Of a stretch of DNA of 64,000 nucleotides, positions 54,204-64,000 are shown piece after piece (the stretch's first letter is position 1; every line of letters begins with the position of its first letter). Source of the stretch: Stentor roeselii (taxonomy: Eukaryota > Ciliophora > Heterotrichea > Heterotrichida > Stentoridae). Where the stretch lies: the NCBI GenBank assembly GCA_006503475.1, contig RSEH01000119.1, positions 62,001-126,000 of the forward strand. Direction: 5' to 3'. Position numbers and translations under genes: made by a program. The notes below the pieces were generated by a model. That model was given only the letters and a program-made list of their open reading frames with translations. It was not told the origin of the DNA and searched no databases.

Positions 54204-57200
54204 ATGCCAGGAACCGAATCTGTAAAAGTGGTTGTCCGAATGCGCCCACTTAACTCCTTAGAAAAGTCTAAGAACTGCCAAAGCATAATTCAAATGGACC
54301 GTGAATCAAATACCTGCACAATAATGAATGTAAAGGCCTCAATGCCAAAGTCCTTCACCTTCGACAGCGTATTCGACACATCTATATCCCAACAAGAGTT
54401 ATACGAAGACACAGCTTATTCCTTAGTAGAATCCGTGATCGAAGGTTACAACGGAACTATTTTCGCTTACGGTCAAACAGGCTGCGGAAAGACTTTCACA
54501 ATGTCAGGCAACCCTTCAGTTCCCGAGTTAAGAGGAATAATTCCAAATTCCTTTTCCCACATATTCGAAGCCATTTCCATCGCCGACAGTTCAAAAATCT
54601 TCTTAGTTCGTTGTTCTTATCTCGAAATCTACAACGAAGAAATCAGAGACCTTCTACATGTCGACCCTTCCATGAAACTCGAGTTAAAAGAAGGGAAAGA
54701 CAAAGGAATTTTCGTGAAAGGACTTTCAATCAAAACAGTGAAGACCTTCCAAGACATCGACAACGCGATGAACTACGGAAATTCTCACAGAATCACGAAA
54801 GAGACGAACATGAATGAGAAGTCATCGCGTTCTCACGCGATCTTCGCGATTTACATTGAAACCTCAGAAACTACAGGGAAAGAGGACCATATAAAGGCTG
54901 GAAAGTTGAACCTTGTCGACTTGGCCGGAAGTGAAAGACAGAAAAAAACAGGAGTCACGGGAGATAGGATGAAAGAAGCTATTGAAATCAACCTCAGCCT
55001 TAGCGCACTTGGAAATGTCATCAGCGCACTTGTTGATGGAAATCAGTCTCATATTCCTTATCGGGACTCAAAACTCACAAGGCTACTGCAGGACTCACTT
55101 GGAGGTAATACAAAAACTGTCATGGTCGCTGTTGTCTCTCCGGCTGATTATAACTATGATGAAAGTCTTAGCACTCTTAGATATGCCAGTCGAGCTAAGT
55201 TCATTCAAAATAAACCCAAAATCAATGAAGACCCAAAAGATGCTCTTATTCGAGAATATCACGAAGAAATTCAAAGACTTAAAAAACTCTTGGAACAAAG
55301 AAGTAATGGAGAACCTATTATCATTGAAAGGATCGTGGAAAAGGAAAAAATTGTGGAAAAGGAAAAAATTGTAGAGAAGGAAAAAATCGTGGAAAAGGAA
55401 AAAATTGTGGAAGTTCCTGTGAAAAGACAGAAAAAAGGGAAAAGGAGAAAGTTTTCAGCGGAAGATGTGCAAAAAGTTGAGGAAAATAATGAAGATAACC
55501 AGAATTATATTGAAGATTTTTCTGTGGATTCCTCGAATGATAGTCGATTGCAGAGCGTGTCTCAGGAAAAAGAAAAGAAAAATGAAAATTTGGAAAAAAT
55601 CACTCGTAAAGACCTGGTTCAAGTAAATGACATTGAAAGCAGGTCCCAAGTCCCGAAAACAACTGAAAAGTCTTCAAAACCTGCAGATTTCGAAAAAGTC
55701 ACTCGAAAGGACCTGGTTCAAGTAAATGACATTGAAAGCAGGTCCCAAGTCCCGAAAACAACTGAAAAGTCTTCAAAACCTGCAGATTTCGAAAAAGTCA
55801 CTCGAAAGGACCTGGTTCAAGTAAATGACATTGAAAGCAGGTCCCAAGTCCCAAAAACAACTGAAAAGTCTTCTAAACCCGCAGATCTCGAAAAAACTCG
55901 AAAGGAAATATTTCAAGTAAACGACATCGACAACAGGTCCCAAGTCCCAAAAACAGAAAAACCTCAAAAGTCCCAAAAGCCTTCAGACTCCGAAAAAATC
56001 CCTCGAAAAGACCTGATTCAAATAACCGAAATCGAAAAGTCACAATTCATCCCGAAACCATCAGAAAAGCCTTCAAAATCCTCAGATATCGAAAAAGTAT
56101 TTCAAAAAGACCTGATTTTTACTCCAGTCGATTTAGAAGCTCGAAATAATTTAAAAGAAAAACCAAAACGAGTAAAAAAAGATCATATAAGGACTTCAAG
56201 CAACGTGGAACCCAAGACCTACAAAAAGCTCGAGTCTGACAGCGAAGAAGAAAAAATCGACTCGAAAGAAACCCGTCCCCGAAGCAAGTTAAAAAAAATT
56301 GAACTGAGACCAGTACCGACTCCTCGAGCTCAACTTTCATTCAACATGCAGCGCGTTGACTTCATCACAATCAACCCGTCAAAACGTGAAAATATTTCAA
56401 TCCCAGAGCCTTTCATTGAAGTGAAAAGTAAAACAGACCCTTTAAAACCTGAATCATTTCAAGGAAAAGGGTTTCTTGAACAAGAAACTGAAAATCAAGT
56501 TGTTCAAATAAGATTTTCTCAGGAACTTGAAATGAAAGACCTGCAGTTGAAGGAGGAAAGACTTCAAAGACAACAACTGGAAACTGTTCTTCAAGAACTT
56601 CAACAAAAGTTCATCGCTGGAGGCGAAACCACTTCTCAAGCAGAAAAAGAAAAAATCAAGGCAAAAAGACAGAAAAGGGAAAATATGAAGAATAAAGCTC
56701 GAAGGGAACCTGAAGTAAAAAAAGATGAGGTTGAATTGAAAGATGAGGAAATAGATAAGTTAAAATATCAGAATTTGCAAGAAGAAGCTGATGAACTTAG
56801 GAAAATACTGAAAAAGGTCAGAATGAAGTTGAAAGGGTCACTTGCTGAGATTGAGGATTTGAATAAGGAACATGAGAGGGAAAAGGAAGAGTTACTTGAT
56901 ACTATCAGGTCGAAGGAAAGGGAAAATGACTTCTTGCATAAAGTGTTTGAATATATGCTTCCTGCGAAAGAAATTTTTAGGATCAAGAAGATGTCGAAAT
57001 ATGATGAAATCAATAATCAGTGGCATGTTAAACCTTTTGTACTGCAAAATAAACAAACTATTTTTCCGAAATTACCAAAAGTGCAGATTTATGAAACTAT
57101 TCAAGCTGATCTTAGAAATAGGACTCTTGTTTTTACTAAAGCTGGATCTAATGTTCCGATACTTGAAGAAGAAGATGAAGTCAATGAAAATACAAAAGTG

Positions 57201-57359
57201 TATTTAGATCAGGAGAATAAGGAAGGCGAGGATTATGATGTTAGACCGATCACTAGTGCGCATGCCAATCGTGATTTTAACTCGAGAAGACTACAGACTA
57301 AGTTTTTTGAATCTAGGGAACTTGATAAAAGAAATTTTTATAAGCAGCGTAATTATTAA
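54204..57359 (+). CDS. Kinesin-2-like motor (KIF17/OSM-3/KIF3 type) with expanded repeat linker
   Basis: 1051 residues. The motor (about 1-340) starts [11 protein letters not shown], with [20 protein letters not shown] (P-loop at about 92-99), [47 protein letters not shown] and the neck-side [20 protein letters not shown] that is typical of kinesin-2. Kinesin-2 drives anterograde intraflagellar transport. After the neck come a (VEKEKI)n run (about 377-402), then 33-residue repeats (about 463-635), a charged linker, a coiled coil (about 770-915) and a tail with [16 protein letters not shown]. The repeats are unusual for the family. No intron. Confidence 0.92.
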   Translation: MPGTESVKVVVRMRPLNSLEKSKNCQSIIQMDRESNTCTIMNVKASMPKSFTFDSVFDTSISQQELYEDTAYSLVESVIEGYNGTIFAYGQTGCGKTFTMSGNPSVPELRGIIPNSFSHIFEAISIADSSKIFLVRCSYLEIYNEEIRDLLHVDPSMKLELKEGKDKGIFVKGLSIKTVKTFQDIDNAMNYGNSHRITKETNMNEKSSRSHAIFAIYIETSETTGKEDHIKAGKLNLVDLAGSERQKKTGVTGDRMKEAIEINLSLSALGNVISALVDGNQSHIPYRDSKLTRLLQDSLGGNTKTVMVAVVSPADYNYDESLSTLRYASRAKFIQNKPKINEDPKDALIREYHEEIQRLKKLLEQRSNGEPIIIERIVEKEKIVEKEKIVEKEKIVEKEKIVEVPVKRQKKGKRRKFSAEDVQKVEENNEDNQNYIEDFSVDSSNDSRLQSVSQEKEKKNENLEKITRKDLVQVNDIESRSQVPKTTEKSSKPADFEKVTRKDLVQVNDIESRSQVPKTTEKSSKPADFEKVTRKDLVQVNDIESRSQVPKTTEKSSKPADLEKTRKEIFQVNDIDNRSQVPKTEKPQKSQKPSDSEKIPRKDLIQITEIEKSQFIPKPSEKPSKSSDIEKVFQKDLIFTPVDLEARNNLKEKPKRVKKDHIRTSSNVEPKTYKKLESDSEEEKIDSKETRPRSKLKKIELRPVPTPRAQLSFNMQRVDFITINPSKRENISIPEPFIEVKSKTDPLKPESFQGKGFLEQETENQVVQIRFSQELEMKDLQLKEERLQRQQLETVLQELQQKFIAGGETTSQAEKEKIKAKRQKRENMKNKARREPEVKKDEVELKDEEIDKLKYQNLQEEADELRKILKKVRMKLKGSLAEIEDLNKEHEREKEELLDTIRSKERENDFLHKVFEYMLPAKEIFRIKKMSKYDEINNQWHVKPFVLQNKQTIFPKLPKVQIYETIQADLRNRTLVFTKAGSNVPILEEEDEVNENTKVYLDQENKEGEDYDVRPITSAHANRDFNSRRLQTKFFESRELDKRNFYKQRNY
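55336..55407 (+). repeat. 18-bp coding repeat, (V-E-K-E-K-I)4
   Basis: GTGGAAAAGGAAAAAATT and close variants four times in a row inside the kinesin-2 gene, giving an acidic/basic helix directly after the neck. Confidence 0.85.
55593..55889 (+). repeat. Three near-identical 99-bp coding repeats, with degenerate copies to about 56105
   Basis: Copies at 55593-55691, 55692-55790 and 55791-55889 encode EK(I/V)[16 protein letters not shown] ... [11 protein letters not shown](F/L). They differ by only a few bases from each other. Decayed copies continue to about 56105 ([28 protein letters not shown]), so similarity declines towards the 3' side. Confidence 0.9.
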
Positions 57360-57663
57360 ATTTGAGTAAGATTGTTAACGGTAGTGGATTGATTATATTA
57401 GAATTTTTTATCTTTGATTGGGATTATGCATCTACTTACTTACCATTTAATATTTATTCTTTTTAGACTATGTCGATTCAGTTAAAGAGTAACAATATAA
57501 CTTAAGTATTCAGATCATCTTATGAAAACTCTTAAGTCTCTAATTTTTTTAAATCAAAGTATAAATAATCGAATTAACTAAGTTTCTCCTCCAAAAAATT
57601 CTAAAAATCCTCAAAAAAAAATCATGAAAACTTTCATCTAAAATCTAATAAATCTATCAACCA
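57360..57663. other. 304-bp spacer, nothing recognised
   Basis: AT-rich spacer between two same-strand genes (kinesin-2 and NEK). I see no ORF, RNA gene or repeat. Confidence 0.5.
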
Positions 57664-58932
57664 ATGTCTCTAAACGATTTCGAAATCTTATCAAAAGTCG
57701 GTGAAGGAACCTACAGCACAGTCTACAAAGCACGTCGTCTTTCAGACAGCCAGACATACGCGATAAAAAAGGTAAAAATTTCCTCATTGACCGAAAAAGA
57801 AAAAAAGAACGCATTGAGTGAAATCCGTATAATGGCGAGCATCAATCACCCAAACATAATCGGTTACAAAGAAGCCTTTTTCGACCAGTCCGACAACTCA
57901 CTTTGCCTAATAATGGAATTCGCAGATTCAGGCGACTTATGGCAAAAGATCCAGCGATGCATAAAAAGATCAGCAAGACTCAGCGAAAAAACAATTTGGT
58001 TAATTTTCATTCAAATGACTCGCGGTCTTAAAGCCCTTCACGACCTGAACGTTTTTCACCGAGACTTAAAAAGCGCGAATGTTTTCTTGAACCAAGACGG
58101 TTCAGTTAAAATCGGCGATATGAATGTTTCGAAAGTAGCGAAAGACGGTTTTCTTCGTACACAGACTGGAACTCCTTATTATGCAAGTCCGGAAGTGTGG
58201 AAAGATCTGAAGTATAATAATAAAAGTGATATCTGGTCACTTGGATGTGTACTTTATGAGGCGATTACTTTAAGACCTCCTTTTAGGGCAAAGGATATGG
58301 AAGAACTTTATGAAAAAGTAATTGCAGGGCTTTATGACCCTTTGCCGAAAGGGTATTCGAAGGAGTTGAGCTTTTTGATTAAACATTTGTTGAATATCAA
58401 CCCGACAATGCGCCCTAGTTGCAGTGAAATATTGAATTTTGATTGTGTTAAGAGACATTCTTTTGCTGTTGCTGGATCTAGTGGGTCCTCAGGGCTTATT
58501 AACTCGATTAAGGTGCCGAAAGAGATCAAGATGATTGCTGGGTCACTTCCGAAAGCGAAGTATGATTGTTTTGAGTCGGAAGAAGGAAGATTTTGCTCTC
58601 AACTTAAAAGGGTCAGCACGGAAGACTCTATTAAACCGAAGACGAAAAGAAGCAGTTTAGAACCTTCTGAGAACTTGAGTAAGAAAAATCATAATAGTTT
58701 GCTTATTGATGAAAAAGCACTCGTTATTGACTCGATTGCTTTGCCTAGGGTCAAGCCGAGTATTGTTAGCAAGTTAAAAAAACATGATATTCAGAAAATT
58801 ATTCAACATTCAACTGATCGACTTAGAAGGATTAAAGAAATTTATTTGAGTCCTACTAGCATTGCTTTGACTCCACAGGCCAAGAAATCGGTTAAAAATT
58901 CGGTTATAAGGAAAAATATCGTTTTCGAATAG
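57664..58932 (+). CDS. NIMA-related kinase (NEK) with DMN in place of DFG
   Basis: 422 residues. Kinase domain about 1-262: GEGTYSTVYKAR (P-loop), YAIKKVKI (catalytic Lys), EIRIMASINHPNIIGYKEAF, catalytic loop HRDLKSANVFL, then IGDMNVSKVAK where DFG is expected (DMN), TGTPYYASPEVW activation-segment end, SDIWSLGCVLYE, and RPSCSEIL. The NEK hallmark spacing and HRDLKSANVF are clear; D-(M/L)-N-V-S-K-V variants occur in FA2-like and ciliate NEKs, which act in cilia and basal bodies. The metal-binding Asp is kept, so activity is likely. The C-terminal tail (263-422) is basic and disordered. Confidence 0.93.
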   Translation: MSLNDFEILSKVGEGTYSTVYKARRLSDSQTYAIKKVKISSLTEKEKKNALSEIRIMASINHPNIIGYKEAFFDQSDNSLCLIMEFADSGDLWQKIQRCIKRSARLSEKTIWLIFIQMTRGLKALHDLNVFHRDLKSANVFLNQDGSVKIGDMNVSKVAKDGFLRTQTGTPYYASPEVWKDLKYNNKSDIWSLGCVLYEAITLRPPFRAKDMEELYEKVIAGLYDPLPKGYSKELSFLIKHLLNINPTMRPSCSEILNFDCVKRHSFAVAGSSGSSGLINSIKVPKEIKMIAGSLPKAKYDCFESEEGRFCSQLKRVSTEDSIKPKTKRSSLEPSENLSKKNHNSLLIDEKALVIDSIALPRVKPSIVSKLKKHDIQKIIQHSTDRLRRIKEIYLSPTSIALTPQAKKSVKNSVIRKNIVFE

Positions 58933-59160
58933 ATTGATAAATAGTTATAAGTGTAAGTAGTTATTTAAGTTAGATTTTCTTGAGATTTATGTGATTTTAA
59001 ATAAGTTGAAAGAATTTAGTATTATTTTTGGTATTTCATTTATTTAACTGATTACATGATATAAATCAACCATTTTCTTAACAATTAATCAGAAAGTTCA
59101 TCTTTATATCAACTCTTCAAACTACTAAAAATATCTAAGATAATTCAAAACTTCTAATTA

Positions 59161-62100
59161 TCATTTAGTCGACATAAACTTCTTGCAAATACTAGTAAAA
59201 CTAGCATCAATCTCATTAAAATGTCTCTTCATCAGTTGCAATCCAGCCCTAGAATGCATCAACTTATTAATTTTCTTTTTTTCCTCCTCCAAATCTTCCT
59301 CTTTAACACAAGCCTTAACCTTCTGATCCTTAGCCTTTCCCAAAAATTCATTCGCACTATCAATCTGATCTTTATTAAACTTGAAAGGTTTTTTAAAGTC
59401 ATGAACCTTGAAAGTCCTTTGAATTTGCATATTAGGAAGCATCAAAGCGACAAGTTCACTTCTATCATCAACCAAATACTCTAAATAAACACATCTCGAA
59501 AATAAATACGAGTAAAGAGCACTAATCACCGTTAAGTTCCCAGTTAAATTTTCAGCAAGTCTTTTAAGTGCCGTGATTTGTTCAACTTCTTCCAAGTCTT
59601 TCACTTTAGGATGTGTAAAAATTTGAACTTCCAGCATTTTTAACTCATCAATTTTCATCAACGGCTCGATTTTTCTTTTCCTACTTTCCAACTGGTAACG
59701 AATTTCTGAAGCACTTAGTTGTTGAAGTTCGATCACTAGAACCAGTTGGTCCATTAATGAAGAAACTGCCAAAGTAATGTTCTTTTCAGCATCTTTTACT
59801 CTTTTAGCAAGGATTTCTTGATGACTCATCGATTTACTCTGTCCAGTGATTCCCAGTTCTTTTTCTAGTTCTGTTGAAGGTTTTTCATAGAGTTTTTTAC
59901 TGGTTTCGGACTTGGAAGCTAGTGACCTGCAAACATTCATGAACTTCTCATTTGCTACTTTAGATAAAGAGAAAATTTGAAATGATGTACTTTGATTTGT
60001 GACTTTTTCTTGAAGTTTTTGATAGCAGCTGGTGAAAGAATTCAAAAATTCAAATAAATTCGCTCCACGCTTTGAGTCTTTTACTGATGTTTTTATGTAG
60101 CTTGTTAAGCTGAAATCGCCTGAAAGATGAGATTTTATTAAAGTCTTTTGGGATTTTAAATCTGATATTTGCTTCTGGAGGTCATTTGCTTCTAGAACTA
60201 AAAGGATTTTATCTAGAACTAAATGAGAGATGTAGGAAGAGTAGTCTTCTTTGGAGGATTTTAGAAGTTTTTGAGAGGTTTCGTTTAAGGTTTGGAATTT
60301 TTTTGTGTTTTCGAGTTCGAGTGATTTGGTTTTCAGGTTTTTTTCTTGGGTGTCTTTTTTTTCGAGTTGATTTAGCAAGTTTTGAAGGACAAGGGTTACT
60401 TCTTTTTCAGTTTCGAGTTTTAAAAGTTGACTTTTTAATGTCTTGATCTCTGAGTCGAGCATTTGATTATTCGACTTAAGATTTTGGTTCATTTCTTCCT
60501 CGAATTTCTTGTTTTGTTGAGTAAGTTTTTTCACTTCCATGAAAAGTTTGTTTTTTTCATCAATTAAGAGACTTAATTTTTCATTTAAATCGAAATTTTG
60601 AGACTCCAAGTCAGAAGTTTTTCCTTTTTCAATCTCAACTTTTTTATTCAAAATTTTCAAATTTTCTTCTAAGTTTTTCTTTGCAACATCAAGTTTTTTA
60701 TAATCATTTTCCAGTTTTTTATTATCAACCTTCATTTTTTCATAGTTTTCTTTAAGTTCTACAATTTCCTTAAAATTTTCATTATTTCCTTCAATAGTTT
60801 CTTTGAGTTTCTTTTTCAAGTCGTTGATTTCCGCATCTTTTCTTTTGATTTTGTTAGAATTTTCCATATTAAGAGCTTCGATTTCTTGTAAGTGGCTTCT
60901 ATTAACTACTTCAAGTAATCCAAGTTGGTGATTTTTCATATTTGAACTCTGAGTTTTTTGTCTGTCAAGAGTGCTTTCAAAGTCCATCTTTAATGATTTG
61001 TTTTCGTTTAAAATCATGTCCATTTCTTTTTGCTTTGCCTTCAGCATCGCGTTTAAAGTTTCATCGTCAGCGAGTCTCATCTGATCAAGTTTTGTTTGCC
61101 AGTCATCGGCGAGCTTTTGCATGTCTTCCTGATACTTTTCGTTGGATTTTTTCAGTTGTGACTTTAAATTATCGATTTGGGTTAATAGGTCTTCTTTTTG
61201 CTCTTCTAGTTGGGTTTCGAGTGAGTTCTTTATTTCTTGGATCACTTTCATTTGAGTTGATTTTAGGTCTTCGATTTGTCTGGCATGGGTGGAGTTTATT
61301 GAGGATATTTGGTTCATATAAAAGATTTTCAGGTCTTCTTGAGACTTCTCACTCTTCAAATTACCTTTCTTTATAATATCTTCATAATAACTCTGCAATT
61401 CTTGAATTTCTTGAGAATATTTCTCTTCTAAAGCCTCAACAGTCTCTCTATTACTCTGCTTGATCGAATTAATTTCTTTAGAAAAGTTTTCAGCCTGTAT
61501 CAAAGATTCTTTTTTTGAAAGATTTTGAATTTTTTCAATCTGCAAGTCCTTAGCTCGAATAGTTTCTTTCAACTTGATGATGAAAAATTTGATTGTGTCT
61601 CCAGAAGTACTTAAAAGTGAAGACTTCGCATCAAGCATTGCGAGAGACTCATTGCAAAGTTTTGTTCTTGATTTGAAGAATTGCTCAAATTCAAGACATT
61701 TTTCTTTTAATGACTGAAGATCTGATGACTTTTGCTTTAAAGAATTTTTTAAAGTGAAGTTGGCTGATTCGTTGGTTTTGAAGTCTTCGAGAAGTTTTAG
61801 GTGCTTTGATTGAAGTTGGTCTTTTTGGTGAGATATGGAAGAGAGTTGATCTTCGTATTCATTTGTGGATTTTATTAACTCTTCTTTTACTTTTGCAAGG
61901 TCTTTAATTGTTTTTTCTGATATGTCTTTGGATTGTTTGAGGTCATTCATCAACCCCCCATTTTTACTCTCAAGATCCTTAACCTTTTCCACAAAATTCT
62001 CCAACTGTCCTTTAATTTTTTCATACTCCCCCTGAACATTTCTATACTTCTCCTTAAAACTCTCAACTTTTTCAACCAAGCCACAAACCCTATTCTCAAG

Positions 62101-64000
62101 TTCCAAGTTTTTTTTTCCTAATCCATCTAAAAGACTATCCTTTTTCTGTAATTCTAAAACAAAAGCAGAATTCGAATTTTTCATTTCATCAATAGCAATT
62201 TCCTTTCCTTTCAAATCTTTATCTTTTTTTTCTACCAAAGACTTCAAGTTTTCAACTTCCTCTTCCAGATATTCTCTTTGTTCCGAAAGCATTTTAAATT
62301 CCTGTTGTTTTACTTCAGCTTCATTTGAAAGTTTATCTTTCATTTTCGCGAAACTTGAGGTTTTTTTTGAGAGACTTTCAGTTTTTGCTATCAATTTCGA
62401 CCTGTCTTTATTCAAGTTCACGATTTGAGAATTTAAATCTTCATGTTCTTTTACAAGTTCTTCTTTTTCTGCTGAAATTTTTTGAAGTGACTGAAAAATT
62501 TCTGCTTTTTCTGATTGAATTTTTTCGATTTCTTCTGATTTTAAATGGATTTTTGATTCGAGTTCTTTGTAAAGTTTTAAAAGTTTCGCATTTTTATGCT
62601 TTGAAGCTTTTAAATCATGGGAAAAATTGGAAGACTCTTCTTTTCGTGATTGTTTTTCGAGTTCGAGCTGTTGTTTTAGATTTGAAATTTCGTCGATTTG
62701 TTGGTTTTCTTTCAGTTTCTGCTCTTGGAGGTCTTTTTCGAGGTTTTGGATTTTTTCCTCGTAGTTTTCTTTGATTTTTTCTAGTTTCAAGCTGATTTGT
62801 GAAAAGTTATCTTTTTCATGTTTTAAGTCTTCTTTCAACGACAAGTTTTCTCTTTCTGCTTGGTTTAACTTCAAGCTCTGCTCATTAAGTTTCGTTTCTA
62901 GTTCTTTCAGTTTCTCATTCCAATTTTTTTCCTTATTTTTAACAATTTCTTGCCAATTTTTTTCAGATTTTTCCTGATTTTCTTTAAATTCTGAAGATTT
63001 TAGTAAAAATTGATTTTTCATTTTTTCTGAAATTGCCTGAAATTTTTGTAGTTCTTTGTTAAGAGCTTCTGTTTCTTGACTGTGTTTCAATACAAGATTT
63101 TTATACTTTTCATTGAGTTCCGCGATAAAATCTTCTTTTTCCTTTTTAAAATGTTGAAAATCTTTCCTTTCTTCATTCAATTCCAAGTTCCTATTTTTTT
63201 CAGCAAGAAGTTTTTGCTTCAATTCTTCATTTTCACTGATAAGTTGAGCACCTCGTACTTGTCTATCACTTTTTTCTTGTTCCAGTTCTTCTTTAAGTGC
63301 TTTATTTTCATTATTAAGATAATTCACTTTATTTCTGAGTTCAACCGCATTATTCTTTTCTCTTTTCAGCTCTTCTTCGCGATTTGCAACAACTTCATCG
63401 ATTTGTTCCAAAAGTTTTTTGTGTTCAGCGTCTTTTTTATCGAGTTTCGCTTTGAACTGTGAATGAATTTTTTGCATTTCAGCTTTTTTCACCTCTTCGA
63501 ATTTTCCTAAGTCGTTGTGTCCTTTTCGGAACTCTTCAAGTTCTGCCTCCATTTGTTCCTTTTCGATTGTAAGTTTCTCGACTTGTGATTTCAGAGAGTT
63601 GATCTCTTCTAGAAGTTGGTCTTTTTCTATTGAAAACATGTTGTTACCGTCGTTGAACTTGTCGACTTCTGCTTGAAGTTGAGAGCAGAGGGCTCGGTAG
63701 TCGACTTTTATGTTTTTTTCTGGACGGTTCTCGATTTTCATTGCTCTTTGGCCGAATTGCATCGCTGATAAACTTTCCTGCACATGAGCAGAAGAAGGTC
63801 CAATAGTAACAATAAGTGAAGTTTTCGAATTCCCTCCAAGAGAATCCTCCAAGAGTCTAGTCAACTTCGAATCCCTAAAAGGAACATACTTCGCCTTTTT
63901 ATCCGACAAGGCCTGAATACAATTTCCAAGAGCCAGTAAAGCCAAGTTGATATTTTTCGCTTCATCAAGTCGGCTTCCAGTAGCTTTACTTTTACTAACC
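59161..64000 (-). CDS. Kinesin with very long coiled coil, 5' end beyond the window (partial)
   Basis: About 1612 residues are visible; the frame runs open to base 64000, so the N-terminal motor is cut off. The right-hand end reads SKSKATGSRLDEAKNINLAL then [31 protein letters not shown] and SALHVQ-type SSAHVQESLSAMQFGQRAMK IENRPEKN: the end of a kinesin motor. FGQRAMK.EN followed by DYRALCSQLQ is like the KIN-UB/ARK group; those carry C-terminal armadillo repeats, which I do not see here. About 1350 residues of continuous coiled coil follow, then a helical C-terminal domain (about 1350-1600). It stops with TGA. Confidence 0.9.
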   Translation of the reverse strand, partial: VSKSKATGSRLDEAKNINLALLALGNCIQALSDKKAKYVPFRDSKLTRLLEDSLGGNSKTSLIVTIGPSSAHVQESLSAMQFGQRAMKIENRPEKNIKVDYRALCSQLQAEVDKFNDGNNMFSIEKDQLLEEINSLKSQVEKLTIEKEQMEAELEEFRKGHNDLGKFEEVKKAEMQKIHSQFKAKLDKKDAEHKKLLEQIDEVVANREEELKREKNNAVELRNKVNYLNNENKALKEELEQEKSDRQVRGAQLISENEELKQKLLAEKNRNLELNEERKDFQHFKKEKEDFIAELNEKYKNLVLKHSQETEALNKELQKFQAISEKMKNQFLLKSSEFKENQEKSEKNWQEIVKNKEKNWNEKLKELETKLNEQSLKLNQAERENLSLKEDLKHEKDNFSQISLKLEKIKENYEEKIQNLEKDLQEQKLKENQQIDEISNLKQQLELEKQSRKEESSNFSHDLKASKHKNAKLLKLYKELESKIHLKSEEIEKIQSEKAEIFQSLQKISAEKEELVKEHEDLNSQIVNLNKDRSKLIAKTESLSKKTSSFAKMKDKLSNEAEVKQQEFKMLSEQREYLEEEVENLKSLVEKKDKDLKGKEIAIDEMKNSNSAFVLELQKKDSLLDGLGKKNLELENRVCGLVEKVESFKEKYRNVQGEYEKIKGQLENFVEKVKDLESKNGGLMNDLKQSKDISEKTIKDLAKVKEELIKSTNEYEDQLSSISHQKDQLQSKHLKLLEDFKTNESANFTLKNSLKQKSSDLQSLKEKCLEFEQFFKSRTKLCNESLAMLDAKSSLLSTSGDTIKFFIIKLKETIRAKDLQIEKIQNLSKKESLIQAENFSKEINSIKQSNRETVEALEEKYSQEIQELQSYYEDIIKKGNLKSEKSQEDLKIFYMNQISSINSTHARQIEDLKSTQMKVIQEIKNSLETQLEEQKEDLLTQIDNLKSQLKKSNEKYQEDMQKLADDWQTKLDQMRLADDETLNAMLKAKQKEMDMILNENKSLKMDFESTLDRQKTQSSNMKNHQLGLLEVVNRSHLQEIEALNMENSNKIKRKDAEINDLKKKLKETIEGNNENFKEIVELKENYEKMKVDNKKLENDYKKLDVAKKNLEENLKILNKKVEIEKGKTSDLESQNFDLNEKLSLLIDEKNKLFMEVKKLTQQNKKFEEEMNQNLKSNNQMLDSEIKTLKSQLLKLETEKEVTLVLQNLLNQLEKKDTQEKNLKTKSLELENTKKFQTLNETSQKLLKSSKEDYSSYISHLVLDKILLVLEANDLQKQISDLKSQKTLIKSHLSGDFSLTSYIKTSVKDSKRGANLFEFLNSFTSCYQKLQEKVTNQSTSFQIFSLSKVANEKFMNVCRSLASKSETSKKLYEKPSTELEKELGITGQSKSMSHQEILAKRVKDAEKNITLAVSSLMDQLVLVIELQQLSASEIRYQLESRKRKIEPLMKIDELKMLEVQIFTHPKVKDLEEVEQITALKRLAENLTGNLTVISALYSYLFSRCVYLEYLVDDRSELVALMLPNMQIQRTFKVHDFKKPFKFNKDQIDSANEFLGKAKDQKVKACVKEEDLEEEKKKINKLMHSRAGLQLMKRHFNEIDASFTSICKKFMSTK

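Noticed and set aside
55593-55889. Regular repeat with 99-bp period, considered as a CRISPR-like or satellite array
   Set aside because: It is in frame, codes for protein within a kinesin, has no spacers and no unique inserts.
1-64000. Retroviral, LTR or Polinton-like elements, rRNA genes, CRISPR arrays, telomeric repeats
   Set aside because: Looked for and not seen: no reverse transcriptase, integrase, capsid-like or B-type polymerase motifs, no long direct repeats, and no telomere-type tandem runs at either end.

Overview
Organism. The window looks like macronuclear DNA of a heterotrich ciliate, most likely Stentor. Three genes need removal of an intron of exactly 15 nt (9454-9468, 26694-26708, and 44758-44772 on the minus strand). 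All three introns read GTA......A..TAG with an A at position 10. TAA and TAG end most genes, and TGA ends at least two (the ATG10-like gene and the long kinesin at the right edge), so all three stops are used as in the standard code. Blepharisma, which also has 15-16 nt introns, reads TGA as Trp, so Stentor fits better. DNA is AT-rich and genes are packed extremely tightly.

Layout. 0-24.6 kb is a dense block: RING-H2 membrane ligase, cyclic-nucleotide-gated-type K+ channel, ATG10-like E2, divergent importin-alpha-like protein, CXC/LIN54-like factor, a proline-rich repeat protein, mitochondrial-type LeuRS, type-I DnaJ, EF-hand protein, PTPS-like enzyme, GGTase-I beta, CutA, nucleoside hydrolase, HECT ligase, a CENP-E-like kinesin and a GST. 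24.6-30.8 kb is sparser: TBC1D23 homologue, tRNA-Ile(AAU), a basic protein, and long AT-rich spacers. 30.8-45.8 kb is dense again: a giant PAS/multi-TM protein, a Trp-rich repeat protein, an unusual kinase, PTPA, a DUF1295 membrane enzyme, an HSF, a CHFR-like FHA-RING ligase and a CENP-B/pogo-type DNA-binding protein. 45.8-51.7 kb is a gene-poor island holding one intact gene of bacterial-type family (AAA-ATPase-like plus PD-(D/E)XK nuclease, with a mitochondrial-looking leader) between two decayed genes, one of them a calcineurin catalytic-subunit pseudogene. 51.7-64 kb has a double-cNMP-binding protein, a kinesin-2, a NIMA-related kinase and a kinesin truncated by the window edge.

How the genes relate. 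There is no single pathway. Several genes suit a large ciliated cell: three kinesins, a NEK, a possible centrin-binding protein and cNMP-binding proteins. Three ubiquitin ligases (RING-H2, HECT, FHA-RING) and an ATG10-like E2 cover protein turnover. Intergenic gaps are often 5-10 bp whatever the orientation (divergent ATGs 6 bp apart at 16388-16393, overlapping stop codons at 15443-15446). That packing and the gene-sized debris hidden in the gaps are the most unusual features.

Hidden debris. Reading the gaps in all frames shows frames that an ATG-based scan misses: a minus-strand frame at 6141-6362 interrupted only by TGA, an 81-codon minus-strand frame at 6846-7091, a 58-codon frame at 42402-42578, and decayed coding DNA at about 47001-47560.
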